A DNA stretch of 64,000 bases from Pipra filicauda (Eukaryota > Chordata > Aves > Passeriformes > Pipridae). Location of the stretch: contig NW_024104295.1 in assembly GCF_003945595.2 (NCBI RefSeq), positions 1 to 64,000 on the forward strand, given 5' to 3'. The notes beneath the pieces are model-generated. The model was not told the origin of the DNA. It made no database searches and saw only the letters and a list, made by a program, of their open reading frames with translations. The translations under genes and the position numbers were made by a program. Of the stretch, positions 1 through 11,200 are shown piece after piece. Every line of letters starts with the position of its first letter. The first letter of the stretch is position 1.

Positions 1-60
1 AAAAAAAAAAAAAAAAAAAAAAAAGGAAAAAAAGGGGAAAGAAAAAGAAAAAAAATTTGC
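1..60. repeat. A-rich low-complexity tract
   Basis: The window opens with an uninterrupted run of A followed by A/G-rich sequence. It could be the tail of a retroposed element cut by the window edge or plain low complexity; the left flank is not visible. Confidence 0.8.
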
Positions 61-984
61 GAAGGCCTAACCAGCATAAACAGACTTAGAATTCTTAGAG
101 GAAAAAAAGAAAAAGCAGGGGGGAAGTTATTTTACACTTATATGAAAACAAAAAGCATCTGAAATCAGCATGTTGTATTTGTTTTCACCATCAGTTTGAA
201 TGAGGGGGGGAAGGAAAGAAAAAATAAAGACAGCTGTTAACCCATTTTAGTAGAAATGGAAAAAATCCCGGGGACTTTCTAAGCCTAATTTCAGCCTAGA
301 GTGATTTTTATGGCCAAACAATGAATCCTTAGAATAATTGGTTCATATCATGAATACACAACAAACTCTGAACCCAGGCCCTGATTCAATTTCCAGGCTA
401 ATCGGTAGGAATACCTCCTCTGACTTTGGTGACGGTAACAACGTACAGTATCATTAAAAATAAAAAAACCTTTACCAATGTGTTCTGGGTGAACACAGAC
501 CAATTGTTTCTTTATGTTGCATGAGCTCTAAAAGAGTGTTTCTGGAGCATTACACGTGACTTATGTCGATGCAAACAAATCGATATAAATCGTGGGTAAA
601 AAAAGCACCATTACTTAGAGAGGTACTAAATTTCCAGACCACAGTATTCCAGATTATGATTATTTATTGCCATTGTAGGTAGATGAAAGGCTGTGGCGTC
701 CCTTCCAATCTCACTTCTTGCCAGCTGAATTCTGCGAGAAGGATGGTGTTAGAAATGGAAGGCTACAGTAATGTTAACTATGCTGTTTCCCTCCAACATC
801 CATTTTGTTCCAAAGAAACACTTGCCAGAGATTAAAATATTCAAGATGGCTGTTTTCTGCACCCTTTCTGCGGAGCTCTACAGTTTTTCATCTTTCCAGT
901 ACTCCGGCTCCCCGTCTTTATTGAGACCATGAATATTTTATTCCCCATCTTATCAGCCTCCCGAGTCATTAAATACTGGCCAAA
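61..984. other. AT-rich intergenic sequence, no gene seen
   Basis: No convincing reading frame, splice pair or recognisable repeat was found. The stretch leads directly into the CpG island that follows. Confidence 0.6.
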
Positions 985-1800
985 GTTCAAAGCGGGTTTG
1001 CTTCACAGCCGCCTCGCCCCCAGCCCGGACACCGCGCAGCCCTCCGGACGCCGCTCCCGCACGGCCGCTCGCCGCCGGCCGGGACACCCCCGGCGGAGCC
1101 GCGCCCGGCCCGGGAGAGGCTCGGCCGGGGCAGCGCCCGGAGCGCGGCGGCTCCGCGGGGGCGGCGGAGCCCGCGCCCCGCACCTGGCCTTCCGCGCGTC
1201 CCCTCCCGGGCGGACACGGAGCAGCTGCGGGGCGGGGCGGCCGCGGGGCCGGGGGGGCGGCGGGGCCGCGGTTCCGCTGCCGCCGGCGGCCGCGGGGGGG
1301 TCCCGGCTCGGCGCGGCCCTGCCTGCTGGCAGGAGGCAGAGGGAAGCCCCAGCCAGGGGAGGGGGCGGCGTGGATCCGCCCGGCTCCCACGCACAGCCCA
1401 CCTCTCCCCTGGGGCTTCTCGTAGCGGGGGGGAGAGTTCTTTTGTCCCCGCGTGTCCCCGTGTGTGTGAGTGTCCCGAGCAGCGGCGGAGGTCGGCTCGG
1501 GCCGGGGGCGCCAGCACTGGGCAGCCGTGCCCTCCCCATCCCCCAGGGCTCCGCTGGACGCGGCGGGAGGGGTCCTGCACCCGCGGGGAGCGCCAGGCTC
1601 CCCCAAGCCCCCCGTCCCGCAGGGCCGGGCCACAGGAAGCCGGCGGTGGCTCCCCCTCCACGGCGTGCGGAGCCCCCGGGCTCTGCCCGCGGCGTGGGAC
1701 CGCGGCAGAGCTGTCCCCTCCGTCCCCAGCTCTGTGTCCGCCGGCCGCCTCCAGCCCCGCGTCCCCGTCCCATCGCTGCGCGAACAAAGAGCCGCGGCGC
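985..1800. promoter_or_regulatory. CpG island without an identified gene
   Basis: About 800 bases are very GC-rich with dense CG dinucleotides, in sharp contrast with AT-rich flanks on both sides. Long open frames cross it on both strands, but they are the arginine-, proline-, alanine- and glycine-rich products expected from GC-rich DNA and match no family I know. In birds such islands normally mark promoters, either of a coding gene or of a noncoding transcript. No first exon with a good donor could be assigned, so the direction of transcription is unknown. Confidence 0.7.
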
Positions 1801-3350
1801 GTTGCGGGTTACTGGGGTTTATCCAGGCATTGGGGATGCCAGGTTCAGACAACCGGCGGTCCGCTGGTCCTGGGTTCTCTCGGACATATCGACAGCTAGT
1901 CTTCCCCAGATACCTTAGAAATTGCTTGGAATATCGGTTGGAAATATTTACTCTGGAATGTATCACCGTGTTTGTTAAGACGTCACTTTGAATATGTCAA
2001 GTCTTTTTCCTAAAAGCATCAGATGATGTAGTCCCCCATTACACTTAAAACAGCATCCTAGACTGCATATAGATAAATGGATTAAGGCAAGAACCGGCCG
2101 GTTTGTCTGGGTACATTACACGGCTACGAGAAGCTCTTTTCATGGCTGAGAACTGAAAGCTTCACTGACCTCTAAAAAAATTTTACTTCATGCAAAGAAA
2201 GCTTCGATTCCCTATCTAGTCCGAAAAATGTAACAGGTTTCCCGTTCTCCACAACCTTAATTGTAATTAGTTAGTGAGCAGATGGGATGAGGCACTTCCC
2301 ATGCACGAGCTTTCCACTTCTACAAAATGAGTTTATCAAGCGCTGCCTAAACGTCTCTTTGTATTACCGAGCCCATGATGTGCCTTAGGAAGAGCCTCCT
2401 CCTGTACACGTGTCGCAGGAACGCCGTGTGGATGCTCACACTCCGCACCTATTTTAACAGGTTTGATGGTGCACTTTTAACACCGACGCGCAGCAACTGG
2501 AAGGAGCCTTAACAAACCTCCTAGTCAGCAATAACCACCACTGTAAAACGCATCTGTGGCTTGCTAAGGAAAGCAAGACTTGCTTTGTGGCAGCAGAACC
2601 GCCTGTCCTCCCTCATGGACTATCAGTTGGGTAAATTTTAGTTCCTAAATTGTTACTGGTTTTCCAGCCATTGCTGCTTCACACTGGCATGATCAATTTT
2701 TTGTTGTTGTCAGTTCCTGTAAGCTCTTGATGCCTGCCTGGTAGTGCGGCGGTCCAAGCACAGACGACTGCAGACTTTCAGATTTCATCTTCTGCGAGGC
2801 TTTGCTGGTTGTAGCGGATGCAGGGCTACTGGGCTGAATTCATCCTGCACTGCAAACAATGTGGAACTATCGAGAAGGGGATTTACCTGTCACCTTAGTT
2901 AAAATAAAATTCTCCCGATCAGTGGGAAATATTTACGGGTTAAGTGTGGCTAACGATGTTAGGTGGGAGGTGAGCTACACCTCCCCTGATGCTTACCACA
3001 CAGCTACCAGTTTTTCAAAATGTTTTACCGAAATGAAAAAGATGCGGATGACAGGAAAAAAAATATGCCATCACACCAACGATTTAGGGTTTACTACTTT
3101 CAAAAGATTCTTCGGTGTTTCTAAATACATGTCTTTTCTCCGGTATCTTGGCTAGCGAGGGCCGTATCTTGTCATCGATGGTAAATCAATGGCACAGCCT
3201 GACCTTTAAGAGGGCTGTATCCCTTATTCAAACCAGGCGGTTGAACAGAAAGATCTGTGAAATACAGCTTCGCTGGGGAAGGGGCATTTTTAATACGGAT
3301 CCTGTTTTCTATAAACTGTAAATAGATCCTCGCAGAGCTGGCAGAGGTCG
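1801..3350. other. Intergenic sequence between two CpG islands
   Basis: Moderate-GC sequence without a recognisable gene. Short open frames exist (for example 2859-3155 on +), but their composition is not distinctive and no splice chain was found. No mobile element was recognised. Confidence 0.5.
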
Positions 3351-4344
3351 GGCTGGAAGGCAGCCGGATTTCACGCGACCGGAGCGCTCGTTGGAATCGG
3401 CTCTCGGGCTCGGATACGGCGAAGGTGCCAACTTCTAATTGACACGTTTAGGCGAAGCTCCCAGCGTAATTGCTTTTAACATTCATTTATGCAAAGCGGC
3501 TTCGTGCGGGCAGGGCGAGCCCGGAGCGGCCGCGCCTCCTGCCAGCAGGGAACGGGCCTGGAGCACGTCCCGCCTCGGGCGGAGAGGGACCCGCAGGGCA
3601 CGGCGGTGTCCCGGTTCTGCCCGCCGGGCCTCGGGGACACGGCGGGGGCCCCGCAGCGGCTCTGCCGCCGGGATCCCGGGCCCCCCGCCGCCGCTTCACC
3701 CCGGCTGTGCGGGCTTCGTCCGCCGGGGAGAGACGGGGCCGCCGTTCTGCCCGTTCACACCGCGGAGCGCCGGCGATGGTCGTACCCGGCAGTAATCGCA
3801 ATAATCCTCCTCGCAAACGGCGTTTGCCCCCGAGCCTCGGCTCCCACCCAGGCTGTCCGCTGGCGATCGCCCGAGTGCTGGAGCGCCGTGAACGCCTCGC
3901 GGAGCAAACCCCCATCGCCCGGCACCATCGCTAATTGTCACCCTGCGGCTCCAAAACGGGATTTTCCTTCGCACTTCCCGCCGCGAGGGCACGGGATGCA
4001 CAAACTCTCGGGCACTCGGCTCCCCGCCAGCGCTTGGGGCCGCTCACAGGACCCGCTTCGCCGCGGACAGGGAGCAGGAGGTCTCGTCTGTCCCGCACCC
4101 TTCGCCAGGGTACGGAGGGACACGGCCGTCTGGCCCCGCAGGAGCTGGGGCGCCGTCAGCAGGGAAGTCGCTCTGTGCCAGGGCCGAGGGCGGGCGGGCG
4201 CGGCCCCGCCGCCGCTGCGCTCCCCGGCGGGGGCCCCCCTGCCCGGCAACACGCGGCGCCTGCAGGGCCGCCGGCGGTAATCTCACATCCTCCCCCGGCG
4301 AACACGCACAAAACGACGGCCGGCGGCGGGGGCGGCGCCGAGCC

Positions 4345-4348
4345 AAAA
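4345..4348 (-). terminator. RNA polymerase III terminator of tRNA-Asn
   Basis: On the - strand a TTTT run starts 9 bases after the tRNA 3' end, the normal Pol III stop signal at a normal distance. Confidence 0.85.
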
Positions 4349-4356
4349 GTGGAAAC

Positions 4357-4373
4357 CGTCCCTGGGTGGGCTC

Positions 4374-4424
<51 letters not shown>

Positions 4425-4430
4425 AGAGAC
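4357..4430 (-). tRNA. tRNA-Asn, anticodon GTT
   Basis: Read on the - strand this is a complete 74-base cloverleaf without an intron. The acceptor stem begins GTCTCTG and is paired by CAGGGAC before a discriminator G. The A box (TGGCGCAATCGG) and B box (GGTTCGAGCCC) are intact, and the anticodon loop contains CTGTTAACC with GTT as anticodon. It matches my memory of the vertebrate cytosolic tRNA-Asn essentially base for base. A TTTT terminator follows. CCA is not encoded, as expected for eukaryotes. It looks functional. Confidence 0.97.
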
Positions 4431-4560
4431 TCCTGCCGTAGCCGCCTTTGCCCTGCTGCCCATGAGCTTCGGCGCCGCGCCCTCGCCGCCTCCTCGCCCC
4501 TGTCCTGGCGACCGGCGGTCACCACGAACCTGGCGAGTCCGGGCTCCTAAACCTTGCGGC

Positions 4561-7500
4561 GTGCTGGTGGAGTGCTGAGAAAAGAGCCGGAACGGCGGCT
4601 TTTCTTCTCCTACCCAATATAAAAGGCTAATTCCCAAAATCGTTGTTCACTGCAGCACTCTTTTTTCTTTTTTTTTTTAGGGAATAAATTCACGAGTCGG
4701 AGTTCTTGGCAGCTGCTAATTCATGCATTACACATAATAATATATAATAATATCATTCCCAAATATAATGGCAAATTATATAATAATTCCCAAATGCCAT
4801 GGCAAAATCGCCCTGCTAGTATATTTAAAACTTGGTTTAAAGCAACTACAGGGAACAGTTAAACTGTCTAAAACAGGCAGCAGCCCTCTGCATGCATGTA
4901 GGTAAAGTATATTTACTGTTCTAAGTGACTGAATACAGCCGAGAAGAAAAGCTAATGTTGCTATTATTATTTTATCAAAATCTGCTTCCCACATTACCTT
5001 ACAGTAAATCTATACCTACACTTCCACAAGTACAAAGTTTCACATCCAAACCTGAAGAAATGTTTCCCCTTTTCTTTCACATACTGATACTGTTTGAATA
5101 TCTTTGAAGTCTTACAATATCGGTTGCTTCATATTGTCCCTGTGTCTCCCTGAAGTCTGCCCGGTGGCTCTTCTGCCCAGTAAAAGCCCTTGGAGCTGAG
5201 CAGGCACATGGCACCCACAACACAAGGACAGGTGCTCCCCAAGCAGATGCTGGTTATCTCCTGGTCTCTGCACATCCACAACTAAGAAGTCCCAGCTCAC
5301 TCCTGAAACCAGGCAGTCTTATATTTTGTACAACAATTTGCTCTTCAACACTGTCTGACATCATTCCTCAGTCCAGTGAGTAACTTTAGGCTGCCCATTT
5401 AGTGATTACAGCTCAGCTTTTCCAATTTTTCCAATACTTTGAAAAGCCCTACCTAAACACCAGCATTATTGTAGTACTGCTCTGTTTTCTCTTATTGTGC
5501 ATTGTTGGTATCTTACCAACCAACTTATTTTAAAACGTGGAGGAGAAAGACGAGATACGTAAGCCCTTAACGATAATTAAAATAACTGTTTTAAAGGCTG
5601 ATTTTTTGGCCATCATGCCCACTGCTGCATATTTTTCTACCCAGACCCCTGCTATTCTCAGGGTCAGAAGAATAAGTTCACAAGCTGGACCACTTCTGTT
5701 TTCTCTGTGTAGGAGGACAAGTAAATGGTCCTGTGATTTTACACACAAGCAAGTTGGTATTTAGTGGAACTAGCAAAATTGCAGTCTGACCAAAGGCCTA
5801 ACCCACACACCAGTAGTTTGAGTGTGGATTTTGGGCCCAAAAATGTTTTACTTTATACACATGAATATTTACATGAGTTTTAATGAATGTAGACTATTTT
5901 TGAACTCTGTGTCTAGAGGCCAGATCTAAAAAAGGTCTTTGCTATGCTGATACTGAGCTCAAACTCTAACGCTGAGGTGTCTGAGAGGAACACAGGACCT
6001 GGCATTAGACATCCAAGGCTGCCTACTCAGTGCACTGGCACAGTGAAAGGAGTGCTGCAGGTGAGGCTGCAGAGTCACTTGGCACCTTTCTTCTCAGCAG
6101 TCTTCCTCACTGAATCTCAGAGTCTTTCATTTAAAGTCTTACAAGGTAAAAAAGAAAATAAAAAGAACAAACACAACAGTAAATGTTACCTCTTCAAGCT
6201 TGAAACCCACAGATCAGCAAAAGATCTGAACATGGATGCCTTTGGCTGACTGTTGAAGCACTAACCAGTGAGCCATTGTACCAGAGGGCAACATTATTTA
6301 TCACTGCTCTGCATATGGAAAAAAAAACCTATTTAGGTTTCAGACCGTGTCTTCAGTAGAAAGGAAGAGACCAAGTAGTGTTTAAGGCATTCAAAAATGA
6401 GAAAAGGGCCGCTACTTCAGATTAATCATCCTCCCTATCACTGTTTTGTTCTTTATTTCTGGACAGCTCTGTTCCTTGATACACTGTTTCTTGTGGATCT
6501 ATCTACAGTTGCTTAATTTTTTGCACTGTCTAGTGTATAGAATTTAAATACCATTATTACATTCACTAGCTATGGATTATAATTTGTTTTATATTTTAAC
6601 AAAATAAATTTATAATAATATATAATATATTAATATATTAAAATATTATACTATGTAATTTGAACTGTTTTATCTGTTATAATATTTGATATCTTACATT
6701 ATTTTATTGTTATTTTTAGATCCATGAACTTAAATGTTCATTGCTATGACATCTGTGACCTTCTTCAGATATAGACTTTGTTTCTTGAATGTCAGAGAAA
6801 GTTACTAGAGGACAGAGGTGAATCTGGTATTGTTTATGAGATTTATAAACATACCATATATTCATCTTCTGCTGTTCAGAAAAATAAATCTAGTTATTCA
6901 CCCAGAACTATTCCTAAAATCAATTCAACTGGATATAGCAGAAACAAAAGAATCTTTCCACTTATATTGCAGAATTACTGATTAACAACTCTATTTCTAC
7001 AATTTCACACAGGAAAGGACCATTTTCCCCCAACGAGCATATGCACTGACTTTTTTTATTATCATGTGTTGGTTTTGGTCATTTATTTTTCAGGTCTCAA
7101 GTTACAACTCAGCCCAAACTACAAAAATTCATAGTCACAAAAAATTTTGGAACGGCTACCCAGTTTCTGCCCAAAGACACTTCTGATTGCTTACTTTGTA
7201 GCAGAGGTCTCTAAAATGCACAACTTACTGTCCAAAGGTTTCTTGTATGTTTCTTAAAAAATATGATTCTTGTCCTTACAAGAACCAGGACATTAAGATA
7301 AATGGACACCTAATATAATTCAACATTGCTGTTAGAATTATTATGGGCAGAGAATAAGATTTCCTTGACAAAAGATTTTACTTTATGGAGCTGCAAGCAT
7401 CAAACCATGGAAAGCATTATTCCTGAAGAAGGATTCAAAAGGTTGGAAGAAGCAGGTATTGACAGCTTTTTCTTGACTAATTGCAAGACTTCTGTTCTTT

Positions 7501-8233
7501 TCTTCTTCCAATAAAATGCATTTGGGGGGGCAGTTGTTTGTATACAGATTTGCTCCTTTTCAGATACAAAGGTGGCTTTACCGTATTTTTTTTAAAGACT
7601 TTATTAACCAAACACTTCTATTCTTGGGTCTGTTAGTAAAATCACAAAAGTGTTATAACTGAAAGGACACACCTCCAAATAGGATCAGCTTACTTAAAAG
7701 CAAATAACAAGACTGAACAATAGTATTTTACTGAGCTATTTAGTTTACTTAGCTCTGGTTTCTTATGTAATGCAAGTCACACAAAAGATGGCTAGATGAG
7801 AAAATCCAAAAATCGTGGGGTATTGCTAATTGCAGACTGTTGGGTAAACTGAAAGTCAACCATTCTCCCAACCTCCATAACCATGTTTACTAAAAGGAAT
7901 TGGCATAGGTTGCCTGGCTCTGGATCAGAAAACTTATAGTTGCATTTATCTCATGTTCAGGAGAGACCAAAATTCGTTTCAGTGTGACTTGCGACAAAAT
8001 TAAAGAACAGCCATTGATATTATCAGTAATTTGAAATATAGTTTGCAGATGTGGGGAAAAATACCCCACAAACCAAACCCCAAACCAAATAGAGAGGGCT
8101 ACATTCTGAATGAATCTTCAGATCTTGCCTGACATACTGTAAGGGGAATTTTGCATTGCCATTCCCTGCAATCTATCTGCTCTGAGTGACTGCTGAAAGG
8201 AGTGTAATCATTATGGCAGTCAGTTCAATAGTT
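4561..8233. other. AT-rich intergenic region
   Basis: No gene was recognised. Local features are AT-rich tracts at about 4730-4760 and 6590-6660, and a near-duplicated 20-odd base unit at about 4754-4807 (ATTCCCAAAT followed by ATGGCAAA, twice). A GC-richer patch at 5140-5310 could be an old repeat but matches nothing I know. Confidence 0.5.
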
Positions 8234-8280
8234 TACACACACACACATCCCCCCCCCAAAAAAAAAAAACAACCAAAAAA
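8234..8280. repeat. (AC)n, poly-C and poly-A microsatellite
   Basis: An AC dinucleotide run (8234-8247) is followed by about 9 C and then about 12 A with interruptions. It lies just beyond the possible 3' end of the candidate - strand gene. Confidence 0.85.
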
Positions 8281-8294
8281 GAGCCACACAGTCT

Positions 8295-11200
8295 TAAGTA
8301 AAAAGAAGAAAATTTTATTGGCATAAGAAATGAGAATATAACACCAAGAAGAGTAATAATGATACTTCTCACATAGCACTTATTTATCTCAAGCGCTTCT
8401 TATTATCATGTTAAAGAAACTGAGAGATTTCCTGTTCTTGCAGATTTTTTGAACTGCAATACTAAGAATGCTTAAGAGTTTTTAAAATAATGGTGAATAT
8501 TATGAAAATAATAGTAATGAGTCTTATGCAACTGAACTTTAATGTTGTTTCTACATAACATACAGGAAAGCACAGGAATTTCCAGGCTGTGTTTTCAGGA
8601 GCAGCAGCATTTTCTGAAGTCCAGGATTCAAATTTAAATTCTAAACGTAGGCCTCAGTTCAGGAAAGCAGCTGTATTCAGAGCAATATGAAAGCCTGTGT
8701 TAACTTCAAATACAACCTGATTACTAGCATGGCATAAAAGTCTTTTCTTAAATAGGTTAAATTTCAGAGGGAAAAAAGGGCAATTTTTAGACTAGGCTTA
8801 AACCCACTGTTTGTTGAAAAATGAGAAGAGCACAAATTTTGTATCCTTGCAATGCTGAAGGAAGCAAATCTCCTTGAAGGAAGCAAACCTCCTTGAAAGT
8901 ATGACCAGAAATCATCTACCTCAGTTCTAAGCTATTTTGCAGGTGACCACACTAGTCAGGTTTATATCTAAGTGCTATAATTCAGACAGAACACTAATGT
9001 TTGAAGGGAAGACAGTGAGAAAGGAAACTGCAAGTAAGCTTTGTGGATCTGGTCCAAACATATCCAAACAGGAATCTGACATGTTTGTCCATGCAGTAAT
9101 CTGAAGAAACCCGTGCTGACAGGTTTCTGGAGGCCTTTTCTTAATCGGACTGTTTCAAAGAGTAAATAATAAATCAAATGCAGGTATCGGTGCTCTTTTT
9201 AGGACGCAAAATATTCTTGTATTGACTTCTAGAAAAGCTCTGCATGACAGATGGCACTGGGGCTCCAAAGAACCATGGAGAAGCCATTATATTTTAGTTT
9301 CTCCAGCTACATGTATTATACTAGCAGAGGTTTCTAATCCTATAACTATTGCCAAAAGTGAGGGAGGTTCTGATATCCCAGCATGAAAAAAACTTGAATT
9401 CCTACGTTTAGAGTTATCTCCAGGAGAATTCTAATTCTCTCAAATACCTCTGGTGCAAGGAGGCTTCTTCCATTGCTGTTCCCTGGCTGTCCCTTGCAAT
9501 GTGAGCAGAATCCTGCAGGACCCCAGGATACCAAACATGCTGGGGTCTGAACCTGCAAGAAAAACCTCCTTCTTGGAATTATAAAAGGAATGTCATACAA
9601 GAGATTCTTCTTGTTCCTTATAAGTATTATGTAAGAGATATTCTTAGTAATCCACAGCAGAGAGAAACTAGAGGATCTTTCTCTTATAATCAATCTCTTT
9701 TCTTCAAATGGTCTCAGACACAGACAGATGTCACAGTAAAGGGGCCTAGATCAAAAACTAAAAGAAAAACTAAAACTAGTTATTACTCTCCTACAATTCA
9801 GTGGGAGAGAGAAAAACTGAGGAAGTTTATACTTACTTCAGCTGAAATAAGGGATGATGTACTTCCACTGTTCTATTATACTATATGATCACTTAGCACA
9901 GACAGAAATTCATGGAGGTGCTGGAATATTTAAAGAATAATTAAAAAAATTAAAATACAACCACCTTTAGACCCTCAAATTAAATATACCTATACTAATC
10001 CCAAGTCTTGAAAAGTCTGAGGTAGAGAAGGATTAGAGTATGGAGAGTCAAGAAAAAAGAGGCAGACTAGGGGAAAAATAGCAGAACAAAGAGGAGTGGG
10101 AGGGAAATGAAAGGATAAAAAACTTAGAAAAGTGAAAGGAAGTCTGAATTAGTTCATTTTTGAGACAGGCCATATTCCTGCTGCTTTCAAGAGGTTTTAC
10201 AGTGGAAAGGAACTAACATATTTTTGCAGTTTCAACAGTTTGCCTTCAGTGAGACTGAAGGCAAAAGGAGAACACAGAGGGAACTGACCTCTCTCCTGTT
10301 GCTCCTGTCCTAATGGATGGTATAATCTCCACTACAGCAAAGGAACAGAGAAGGCACTTAGAGTTACTCACAGCTCCCTGTCTCCTCCTCCTCCTCTTGG
10401 CCCCCAGTTTCTCAGATCTTTCTATTAAACTTTAATAGTGGGGACCCCCTCACTCAGGGCAGCACTGCAGTCATTCATTAGTGTCCACCTAGGGAACAAA
10501 TAACTCTTTAGCTGCACTGTAGGTGTCCAGCTTGCTTTGTGCCTGGAGGGGGATTTGTAATCGAAACAGGGAAGTGCAGGAGCAAAGAGAAAAAATGGGC
10601 AGTAATAACCCATGAACTCGCCTTTCATTCAGGTAACACACAAGACACATGTTAATGATTTCAGCTTAAGTACCAGGCAGAGAACTAACTGTACACTAAC
10701 CAGGCAGAAACCACCTGCATGTGCCAACATCCCTACTAAGCAAGGACTTCCTGGAGAAGGGACAGCGAGAAGTAACTTGCTGAATTTGCAGGGAATTGTT
10801 TTGTTGTGTAATTTACCATTCTGCATTTGCAAAGTTGCTTTTCAGCCCTCACCCAAATGGATCAACAAGCTAAGATTTTTGTCAGGTCTTGTATTTTAGC
10901 CTGTCTGCACAGTGTTCCTGTAACGGGAGAACCCATGAGTATTGAGACAGAATGCTCTGGGATTTCAGCAGCTATGTTGTCTGATGGGACTAGAATATCA
11001 GCCAGTTATGTGGAATCTTAGGCAGGACTGTTTCAGACCTCGTTGTCTGGATCATTTAATTTTTAAATAAAAATTATTGGAAACATAGACAAACAGGAAA
11101 TGGGTTTTGTTTCATGTAATTCCTGTCAGAATGCATGTGTGTGCAAAAGCAATCAAGCAATCTTTTATCTAAACATTCTCCTTCATCTGCCTCTTTCAGG

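Larger units (their letters stand above)
3351..4560. promoter_or_regulatory. CpG island surrounding a tRNA gene
   Basis: A second GC-rich, CpG-dense block, ending just beyond the tRNA-Asn gene. Apart from the tRNA no product could be assigned. The open frames are low-complexity GC-driven products. The island may belong partly to the Pol III gene, but it is much longer than a tRNA promoter needs, so a Pol II start in the 3.4-4.2 kb part is possible. Confidence 0.65.

Noticed and set aside
970..989. A 20-base near-match (TAAATACTGGCCA, two bases, GTTCA) shared with 54062-54081, both in or at the edge of CpG islands
   Set aside because: In a 64 kb window several pairs with 18 of 20 matches are expected by chance, so no shared function can be claimed.
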